This document shows, one piece after another, positions 56,219 through 64,000 of a stretch of DNA of 64,000 nt. The notes below the pieces were generated by a model. It saw nothing but the letters and a program-made list of their open reading frames with translations, ran no database searches and had not been told where the DNA came from. A program made the translations under genes and the position numbers. Source of the stretch: Vicia villosa (taxonomy: Eukaryota; Streptophyta; Magnoliopsida; Fabales; Fabaceae); contig NC_081186.1 in NCBI RefSeq assembly GCF_029867415.1, positions 14,888,930 to 14,952,929 of the forward strand. Reading direction: 5' to 3'. Position 1 is the stretch's first letter. Each line of letters begins with the position of its first letter.

Positions 56219-58372
56219 TGTCCAAAGAAGAAGGCACAATCCGGTGGAAAGGTGTTTGCTTTAGCTGGGACTCCTACAACTAGTGGAGACCGACTCATCA
56301 GAGGTACATGTTTCATTAATAGTACTCCTTTAATCACTATTATTGATACTGGTGCTACTCATTGTTTTATTGCTTCTGATTGTGTTGAAAGATTGGGTCT
56401 TATGTTGTCTTCCATGAATGGAGAGATGGTTGTCGATCTTCCAGCTAAGGGATCGGTGACTACTTCTCTGATGTGTTCAAAGTGTCCTTTGTCGATCTTC
56501 GACAAAGACTTCGCTGTTGACTTGATTTGTTTGCCGTTGAGTGGATTAGATGTAATCTTGGGTATGAATTGGTTAGAGTATAACTATGTTCATATCAACT
56601 GTTTTAACAAGTCCTTGAGGTTTTCTTCTCCCGAGGAAGAAGGAGTTGGTTTGTTGACTGGTAAGCAGTTGAGGCAATTGATGCAAGACGAAGCACAAAT
56701 GTTCTCATTGATGGCGTCATTGTCTTTTGAGAATCAAGTTAGAATTGACGAGTTAAAGGTGGTGCGGGAATTTCCTGATGAAATTCCTGATGTACCTCCA
56801 GAAAGAGAAGTTGAGTTTGCGATTGATCTTGTACCTGGTACCAGACCTGTTTCTATGGCACCGTACAGGATGTCTGCATCTGAGTTATCTGAATTGAAGA
56901 AGCAATTAGAAGAGTTGCTTGAGAAAAAGTTTGTAAGACCAAGTGTATCGCCGTGGGGAGCGCCCGTGTTGTTAGTAAAGAAGAAAGATGGGAGTATGAG
57001 ACTTTGTGTTGATTATCGGCAGTTGAATAAAGTGACGATCAAGAACAAGTATCCGCTTCCAAGAATTGATGACTTGATGGATCAATTGGTGGGTGCTAGT
57101 GTGTTTTCTAAAATTGATTTGAGGTCCGGATATCACCAGATTAGAGTAAAAGAAGATGATATTCAGAAGACCGCGTTCAGGACTCGGTATGGACACTACG
57201 AGTATTCGGTGATGCCCTTCGGTGTTACTAATGCGCCGGGAGTATTCATGGAGTACATGAATCGTATTTTTCATACTTACTTGGATCGGTTTGTAGTGGT
57301 ATTCATTGATGACATTCTGATTTACTCTAAATCTGAAGAAGAGCATGAAGAGCATCTGAGAATTGTGTTGCAAGTTCTGAAAGAGAAGCAGTTGTATGCC
57401 AAGTTGTCTAAGTGTGAATTCTGGTTGCATGAAGTTAGTTTCCTTGGTCATGTCATTTCTGGTAGTGGCATTGCCGTGGATCCTTCTAAAGTTGATGCTG
57501 TGTTACAATGGGAAGCTCCGAAGTCAGCTACTGAGATTAGAAGCTTCTTGGGTTTAGCCGGTTACTATAGACGGTTTATCGAGGGATTTTCTAAATTGGC
57601 ACTTTCGTTGACAAGATTGACTTGCAAGGGAAAAGTTTTTGTGTGGGACATTCGATGCGAAGAAAGTTTCAATGAGTTGAAGAAGAGGTTGACGTCGGCT
57701 CCGGTTTTGACTTTGCCTAATCCAGGAGAGCCTTTTGTTGTGTACTGTGATGCTTGTTTGATGGGGTTAGGTGGCGTGCTCATGCAGAATGGTAAAGTGG
57801 TTGCTTATGCGTCTAGGCAATTGAGAACTCATGAAAAGAATTATCCTACGCATGATCTAGAGTTAGCTGCAGTGGTCTTTGTGTTGAAAATTTGGAGACA
57901 TTATCTTTATGGTTCGAGATTTGAAGTGTTTAGTGACCATAAGAGTTTGAAGTACCTTTTTGATCAGAAAGAGTTGAATATGAGGCAGCGAAGGTGGTTA
58001 GAATTATTGAAGGATTATGATTTCGGTTTGAATTATCATCCCGGAAAAGCTAATGTTGTGGCCGATGCTTTAAGCCGAAAGACCTTGCATATGTCGGCTA
58101 TGATGGCTAAGGAGTTGGAGTTGATTGAGCAGTTTCGAGATTTGAGCTTAGTTTGTGAAGTGACACCACATAGTGTTATGTTGGGAATGTTAAAGATTAA
58201 CAATGACTTTCTCGACAATATCAAAGAGGCTCAGAAGCTAGATGTGAAGTTGGTGGATTTGATGGTAGGAACCGATCGACTTGAGAAGGATGATTTCAAG
58301 TTAGATGCGCATGGTGTGTTGAGATTCCGAGATCGTATTTGTATTCCTGCGATGAAGAGATTAAGAAAGTGA
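56219..58372 (+). CDS. pol: chromovirus pol: protease, reverse transcriptase, RNase H, unit 1
   Basis: Frame of gag after the stop; first ATG at 56252. Protease [12 protein letters not shown] (about 30 residues from this ATG); reverse transcriptase with [43 protein letters not shown] and the catalytic [30 protein letters not shown]; RNase H with [34 protein letters not shown] and [21 protein letters not shown] leads to the integrase linker. The frame runs into a stop at 58370-58372 because one base is missing near 58350 (around CCTGCGATGAAG); the rest of the polyprotein is in the next frame. Confidence 0.92.
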   Translation, partial: CPKKKAQSGGKVFALAGTPTTSGDRLIRGTCFINSTPLITIIDTGATHCFIASDCVERLGLMLSSMNGEMVVDLPAKGSVTTSLMCSKCPLSIFDKDFAVDLICLPLSGLDVILGMNWLEYNYVHINCFNKSLRFSSPEEEGVGLLTGKQLRQLMQDEAQMFSLMASLSFENQVRIDELKVVREFPDEIPDVPPEREVEFAIDLVPGTRPVSMAPYRMSASELSELKKQLEELLEKKFVRPSVSPWGAPVLLVKKKDGSMRLCVDYRQLNKVTIKNKYPLPRIDDLMDQLVGASVFSKIDLRSGYHQIRVKEDDIQKTAFRTRYGHYEYSVMPFGVTNAPGVFMEYMNRIFHTYLDRFVVVFIDDILIYSKSEEEHEEHLRIVLQVLKEKQLYAKLSKCEFWLHEVSFLGHVISGSGIAVDPSKVDAVLQWEAPKSATEIRSFLGLAGYYRRFIEGFSKLALSLTRLTCKGKVFVWDIRCEESFNELKKRLTSAPVLTLPNPGEPFVVYCDACLMGLGGVLMQNGKVVAYASRQLRTHEKNYPTHDLELAAVVFVLKIWRHYLYGSRFEVFSDHKSLKYLFDQKELNMRQRRWLELLKDYDFGLNYHPGKANVVADALSRKTLHMSAMMAKELELIEQFRDLSLVCEVTPHSVMLGMLKINNDFLDNIKEAQKLDVKLVDLMVGTDRLEKDDFKLDAHGVLRFRDRICIPAMKRLRK

Positions 58373-59670
58373 TTCTTGAAGAGAGTCATAGAAGCAGTTT
58401 GAGTATTCATCCAGGAGCTACAAAGATGTATCAAGATTTGAAGAGTTTGTTTTGGTGGCCTGGTATGAAACGTGATGTGGCACAGTTTGTGTATGCTTGT
58501 TTGACTTGTCAGAAGTCAAAGATTGAGCATCAAAAGCCTGCAGGGTTGATGCAACCGTTAGAAGTTCCAGAATGGAAATGGGATAGCATTTCGATGGACT
58601 TTGTAACAGGATTACCTAATACCTTGAGAGGATTTGATTCGATTTGGGTGATTGTTGATAGGCTTACGAAGTCGGCACACTTTATACCTATTAACATCAC
58701 ATTCCCGATTACGAAGTTAGCAAAGATATATGTCAGGGTGATTGTAAAGTTGCATGGTGTTCCTTTGTGTATTGTGTCGGATAGAGATCCGAGGTTTACT
58801 TCTGATTTCTGGAAGAGTTTGCAAGAGGCGTTGGGTTCTAAGTTGAGGTTGAGTACGGCGTATCATCCACAGACAGATGGTCAGACCGAGAGGACTATTC
58901 AGTCATTGGAGGATTTATTGAGAGCATGTGTTCTTGAGCAGGGAGGTTCGTGGGATACATATCTTCCGTTGATTGAGTTCACTTACAATAACAGTTACCA
59001 TTCTAGTATTGGGATGACACCTTTTGAGGCGTTGTATGGTAGGAGGTGTAGGACTCCGTTATGTTGGCATGAATCGGGTGAGAGTGTGGTACTTGGACCC
59101 GAGATTGTTAGGGAGACTACTGAGAAAGTGAAGCTTATTCGAGATAAGATGAAAGCTTCTCAAAGTAGGCAGAAAAGTTACCATGACAAGAGGAGGAAAG
59201 ATTTGGAATTCCAAGCTGGTGATCATGTACTTTTGAGAGTCACACCTGTGACTGGTGTTGGGCGAGCTCTGAAGTTTAAAAAGCTCACTCCTCGTTTTAT
59301 TGGTCCGTATCAAATATCAGATCGAGTTGGGAAAGTTGCTTACCGTGTGGCGTTACCACCAAATCTTGCTAATTTGCACGATGTGTTTCATGTGTCACAA
59401 CTCCGAAAGTATGTTTCCGATCCGTCTCATGTGATTCAGATGGACGATGTGCAAGTGCGTGATAATCTCACAGTGGAGACGATGCCTGTGCGAATTGTGG
59501 ATCGTGAGATGAAGACTCTAAGAGGTAAAGAGATTACATTGGTGAAAGTTGTTTGGTTAGGAGCAGCTGGTGAAAGCTTGACATGGGAATTAGAGAGCAA
59601 GATGCGAGATTCCTATCCCGAGTTATTTGAATCAGGTAAATTTCTATTTTCGAGGACGAAAATATTCTAG
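58350..59670 (+). CDS. pol: chromovirus integrase with chromodomain, unit 1 (frameshifted from pol)
   Basis: The zinc domain [14 protein letters not shown]...CLTCQKSK, the core with [24 protein letters not shown] and [20 protein letters not shown] (D,D,E all present), [17 protein letters not shown], the GPY/F module ([20 protein letters not shown]) and a chromodomain-like C-terminus ([35 protein letters not shown]). The group II chromodomain is typical of Tekay and may guide insertion to heterochromatin. It ends at TAG, 59668-59670, 11 bp before the LTR. Confidence 0.92.
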
Positions 59671-59681
59671 TGGGGGAGAGT

Positions 59682-62244
59682 TGTAACGCCCGGAAAAATA
59701 GTTATTTGCTTAATTTAGATATTTGTGATGTTTTCTGAAATTTTTGCGTTTTGGGACGATTTAGTCGGTATTAGTTCGGGATAGCGGATCGACATTTAAT
59801 CGATAATTTTAATATTTTTAGTATTAGAAATATTAATGAGTTAATATTTAGCGTTTTGGGAATTTTCTAAGTAATTAAGTTTAGACCGGAAATATGAGAC
59901 ACTGTGTAATAAGTCGGTATATTAAAATAATCGAATTTTATTTTAATTGAGTTTTAGTGGAAGTATTATTTTTATATTAAGTGTGGAAATAATATTGGGC
60001 TTAATTAATGACATCTTTAGGTATTAAGGGGGTATATTTTATTAGGCCCATTTGGGTATTAATAATTAAAATAGTTTATTTTTTTAAAAATAAAAGTAGA
60101 AGAGAGGTAGAGAGAAGTAGTGGTATCAGTAAAAGAAAACAAAGAGCAATCCGAGGGAGAGAAAGTAAAGAGGGGTTAGGGTTTGAAGAGGAGACCCAAA
60201 GTGTTGCTCTAAAGTGCATTTTTTCTCCAATTTTCAATTGAATCTTCTTAGAGCTGCACTCAATCCAAGGTAAGGGGGGATTCTTTCTACCTAAATGGGA
60301 ATTTGATGCATTTTATGTGGGTTTAGGGTATAGATTATCCTTGGGTTGTTAAATTTTATTTGCTGTCATTGTTTGAAAATATTGCTGTTCATATAAAAAT
60401 GGAATTGAAATTGGATTTGACCAATAGATTATCACTTTTGCGTTTTATACTATGTGTTGTCTCTGTTCACTTTGTTTTCTAATTCACCCATATGCCATAT
60501 ACCATTTCTAAGTTTTCATGCTATCATTTAAAATATATATACTGATCTAATGCAATTAGGATTGAAACCATAAAAATGAGATAGCATATAATGGAAATAC
60601 AACATGCTGAATTTGTTTCTTTTCTGTCCGTATATTGACTTGTTATGTTGTTTGCTTCTAGTTCTCATATGGACATTGTTCTATTCATGTTCCATGCTGT
60701 GCATAAAGGTTTTATATAATGACATATTAAAATTGGATATGAACTTAAATTATGAGAGGAAAAATATTAGAAACATAGAATGTTAAGAAATTGAAAAATA
60801 AAAAAATAAAATAAAATGAATAGAAATATAAATGAATTGAAATTAATATAATATAATTATTAATTGGTTGATTTAATTAATAGTAGAATTAATCTCAATA
60901 AGTCTAGTTGGTTAGAAAATACTTAGACTTAGATTAATTATTCGGTTTATCGGTAAATTGCGATATCTTGAGAATTTGACCGTAAATGTGTTTTGGTTGA
61001 ACATTTACGTTGAGAATAATATATTGAGATGTCAATGATGTTGTTTTGATAATTAAAGTTATCTCTAATTGAGTTAGATGTTAATTTGGAAGTTGTTTTA
61101 GCTTATTTAATATATTGGCATATTGTGATTATTTTGCGAATTGGTCGCAATTTGTGATTTTGTTTTGGATGCTTCTGTTGCGATTAATGTTGTGATTTCC
61201 AATATGATTATTTTGTGCATTCTTATGTGAATAGCCTCATAGTGTGAATTATAGCAAATTTTGATATTATGTATATAACGCTATGAATTGATAAGTTGTG
61301 TTGTGAGCCTTTGGCTAAAGTGGAACGGTGTGATGTTGATATGTGATCGTGGTTGTGTTGTTGATATGTCGTTGTTTCGTTGTCGAATTGTGGTCGTTGT
61401 ATATTTCCGCATAGCATAGCATAACATAAAGTTGAACGGTGTGATGTTGATATGTGACCGTGTTGAAGGCTTTGCCTTATGCCTCGGAATTACTGGCAAT
61501 GTTCTAAGTTGGGAGTTTTACTCCAATGGTACCACATGCATATGCATAGTTGAGTTGCATTCGAGTTGTTGTTGGTCGAAGTTGTTGTCTATGCATTGTG
61601 ATGCTTATGTGTTGATTTGTTGAAGATGCCGATGTGTTGATATCAAGACTATTCTTTGATGATGTTCTTTGTGTTGTTTATGTTGATGTTGTGTGAAACG
61701 GTGATTCATTTATATTCCTTACCTAATATATGATTTATCATAATCCTATTTATATAGTTTGATATCTCACCCTTTCTGTTTGAATGTTGCCTCCACGTGG
61801 GTAACGTGCAGGTAATCCAGATGAGTAGCTGTTTCTGCTTATAGTCGAGTTTTGGGTGTCATTGCTCTGATACGTAGCACTCGGGGGGAAATGAACACTT
61901 GCTTGATGTTGTTATTTGCTTATTGAACCTTATGATGTATTTGAGGATTTGTTTGTATTGTTTCTTTTTATGATTCAAAAGATGTTATGTCTTAATTGTT
62001 GAATCATTGTGAATCTGTTGCATGTTGAACCTAAGTTTGGGTTATGCTTTGAATACTATGTTATTCAAAAGTAGAGGTATATGTTATGAGTTTTGTTCAC
62101 TCCAATCCTGATAGTGTTATGTATTAGTTTAAAAAGCATGACAGGTTTATGTTTATGTTGAATGTGTGACATCCTGATTTTGTTGAGAATTTTTATACTC
62201 TGATTTTTCCGCATAAATGTTTGGGGTAGATTTGGGGTGTTACA
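59682..62244 (+). repeat. second (shared) LTR of the chromovirus
   Basis: 2563 bp; preceded by the polypurine tract AGTGGGGGAGAGT and followed by a second PBS. Confidence 0.95.
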
Positions 62245-62248
62245 TTAG

Positions 62249-62260
62249 TGGTATCAGAGC
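62249..62260 (+). promoter_or_regulatory. primer-binding site, unit 2
   Basis: TGGTATCAGAGC after the second LTR, same spacing as unit 1. Confidence 0.93.
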
Positions 62261-62355
62261 AGGTCGGTCTTGTCCGGCCAAGTGTCGAGTCGTAGTGTAG
62301 TCTAACAATCGTGTATTGTTGTCTGTGCTGATTGCTTTTGTGTTGTAGTGACGCT

Positions 62356-63273
62356 ATGGCTGGGAGGAATGATGCTGCGATAGCTGCTGCTTTGGAAGCG
62401 ATGGCTCAGGCTATGCAGAACCAACCGAATGCTGACGAGAATGCTGGATCTCGTAGTTTGGCGACTTTCCAAAGGGAGAATCCGCCGGTGTTCAAGGGTA
62501 CGCATGACCCTGATGGTGCTCTTGATTGGTTGAAGGAGCTCGAGCGAATCTTCCGTGTTATGGATTGCACTCCTGCTCAGAAGGTCAGATATGGAACTCA
62601 TATGCTGGCTAAGGAAGCTGATGATTGGTGGTTGGAGACACTTGCTAGGTTGGAGTTTTCAGGTGAGGAAGTCACTTGGAATGTGTTCCGTAGGGAATTT
62701 CTGAGGAAGTACTATCCTGAAGATGTTCGGGGTAAGAAAGAGATAGAATTCCTAGAGTTGACGCAAGGGAACAAGTCTGTGACCGAGTATGCTGCCAAGT
62801 TCACTGAGTTGATTAAGTTCTATCCTCACTTTGATGGCGAAGGTGCTGAATTTTCTAAGTGCATCAAGTTTCAGAATGAGTTACGCTCGGATATCAAGAA
62901 GGCTGTTGGGTACCAAAAGATCCGTTTGTTTTCTGATTTGGTTGACAGTTGTAGGATCTTTGAGGAAGATAGTAATGCTCATCACAAGATGGTTAGTGAT
63001 AGAAGGGGCAAGAATCAACAAAGCCGTGGGAAACCGTATGATGCTGGTAAAGGGAAACAAAGAGTTACTCATGGTCAGAGGTCTAGTGGGGGAGATGCTC
63101 CTGCTAGGATTGTATGTTTCAAATGTGGTCAACCTGGTCATAAGAGCAATGCTTGTACTGCTGATGCGAGGAAGTGTTTCAGATGTGGTAAGATGGAACA
63201 TGCAATGTCTGATTGCAAGCATAAGGACATGGTATGTTTCACGTGTGGCGAAGAGGGACACATTGGTAGCTAG
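62356..63273 (+). CDS. gag: chromovirus gag, unit 2
   Basis: Same protein as in unit 1 with one amino-acid change seen (NGLRSD to NELRSD) and the same TAG at 63271-63273 in the third zinc knuckle. Confidence 0.9.
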   Translation: MAGRNDAAIAAALEAMAQAMQNQPNADENAGSRSLATFQRENPPVFKGTHDPDGALDWLKELERIFRVMDCTPAQKVRYGTHMLAKEADDWWLETLARLEFSGEEVTWNVFRREFLRKYYPEDVRGKKEIEFLELTQGNKSVTEYAAKFTELIKFYPHFDGEGAEFSKCIKFQNELRSDIKKAVGYQKIRLFSDLVDSCRIFEEDSNAHHKMVSDRRGKNQQSRGKPYDAGKGKQRVTHGQRSSGGDAPARIVCFKCGQPGHKSNACTADARKCFRCGKMEHAMSDCKHKDMVCFTCGEEGHIGS

Positions 63274-64000
63274 TGTCCAAAGAAGAAGGCACAATCCGGT
63301 GGAAAGGTGTTTGCTTTAGCTGGGACTCCTACAACTAGTGGAGACCGACTCATCAGAGGTACATGTTTCATTAATAGTACTCCTTTAATCACTATTATTG
63401 ATACTGGTGCTACTCATTGTTTTATTGCTTCTGATTGTGTTGAAAGATTGGGTCTTATGTTGTCTTCCATGAATGGAGAGATGGTTGTCGATCTTCCAGC
63501 TAAGGGATCGGTGACTACTTCTCTGATGTGTTCAAAGTGTCCTTTGTCGATCTTCGACAAAGACTTCGCTGTTGACTTGATTTGTTTGCCGTTGAGTGGA
63601 TTAGATGTAATCTTGGGTATGAATTGGTTAGAGTATAACTATGTTCATATCAACTGTTTTAACAAGTCCTTGAGGTTTTCTTCTCCCGAGGAAGAAGGAG
63701 TTGGTTTGTTGACTGGTAAGCAGTTGAGGCAATTGATGCAAGACGAAGCACAAATGTTCTCATTGATGGCGTCATTGTCTTTTGAGAATCAAGTTAGAAT
63801 TGACGAGTTAAAGGTGGTGCGGGAATTTCCTGATGAAATTCCTGATGTACCTCCAGAAAGAGAAGTTGAGTTTGCGATTGATCTTGTACCTGGTACCAGA
63901 CCTGTTTCTATGGCACCGTACAGGATGTCTGCATCTGAGTTATCTGAATTGAAGAAGCAATTAGAAGAGTTGCTTGAGAAAAAGTTTGTAAGACCAAGTG
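63274..64000 (+). CDS. pol: chromovirus pol, unit 2 (partial, window end)
   Basis: Protease ([12 protein letters not shown]) and the start of reverse transcriptase, up to KKFVRPS; nucleotide sequence as in unit 1 as far as compared. It is cut by the window end, so it is not known whether the frameshift of unit 1 is shared. Confidence 0.88.

Larger units (their letters stand above)
52628..64000 (+). mobile_element. Tekay-like chromovirus in tandem (LTR-internal-LTR-internal, incomplete)
   Basis: LTR 52628-55189, internal 55190-59681, LTR 59682-62244, then again PBS and gag-pol to the window end. The two units are offset by 7054-7055 bp. The middle LTR is thus shared. Probable target site TCAAC before the first LTR (52623-52627). 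The protein domains and a C-terminal chromodomain put it in the Tekay/Del chromoviruses. Confidence 0.9.

Noticed and set aside
55776..56264. 162-codon ORF in another frame and 137-codon - strand ORF
   Set aside because: Shadows of the chromovirus gag; the same shadows recur in unit 2.
56972..57451. 159-codon - strand ORF
   Set aside because: Antisense shadow of the chromovirus reverse transcriptase.

Overview
The window is an intergenic block of a large, repeat-rich plant genome, most likely a legume of tribe Fabeae (Pisum, Vicia or Lathyrus type). This rests on Ogre-type Ty3/gypsy LTRs with the primer-binding site TGGCGACTCTGCTGGGGA, an Athila-type gypsy, Sirevirus-type Ty1/copia elements with an envelope-like ORF, and a chromodomain (Tekay-like) gypsy, all nested. 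I see no host gene; practically every base can be placed in a transposable element. The species assignment is inference.

Layout as a nest. The oldest visible frame is a CACTA (En/Spm) DNA transposon on the + strand. Its TNP2-type transposase is a decayed pseudogene (5710-7265 and 8478-8971). Its second gene is split into 20710-20761 and 50004-50811, and the reading frame and splice phases still join. Left of it is the 5' end of an Ogre element on the - strand (ORF start 1-280, leader, PBS, 4.47-kb LTR 1241-5709). A solo copia LTR (7266-8477, TSD ATATC) sits in TNP2. A complete Athila-like element on the - strand (9046-20638, TSD ATATT) lies between the two CACTA genes. An Ogre-type solo LTR on the - strand (20762-49998, TSD GACTT/TACTT) splits the second CACTA gene and has itself been filled by later insertions.

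Inside that solo LTR is a Sirevirus remnant (about 21592-44243: envelope-like ORF, several polypurine tracts, 3' LTR). The envelope-like ORF is interrupted by a complete 20.1-kb Ogre-like element without recognisable gag-pol (22349-42454, TSD GGGTC). That element is interrupted by a young Sirevirus-like copia with gag and pol (26687-35199, TSD CTGCA). The right part of the solo LTR also holds a 39-bp minisatellite with a possible Helitron end (45148-46737) and a PIF/Harbinger-type MITE (46872-47185, TSD TTA). At 50812 another Ogre-type LTR (+) enters the CACTA gene, and at 52628 a Tekay-like chromovirus enters that LTR. The chromovirus is arranged as LTR-internal-LTR-internal, running off the window end.

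The most unusual material is structural rather than coding: arrays of short palindromes or hairpins in several elements. These are helically phased GGTCGACC pairs in the Sirevirus LTR; TGACACGG/CCGTGTCA palindromes shared by the Athila LTR and its pol-env spacer; and three hairpin arrays plus a ladder of GGGGCA polypurine-like motifs in the gag-pol-less Ogre-like element. LTR comparisons by eye give an order that agrees with the nesting: the Sirevirus (3 substitutions in 1.54 kb), the Ogre-like element (about 5 in 2.62 kb) and the Tekay LTRs (3 in 2.56 kb) are young; the Athila-like element (about a dozen in 1.3 kb) is older.
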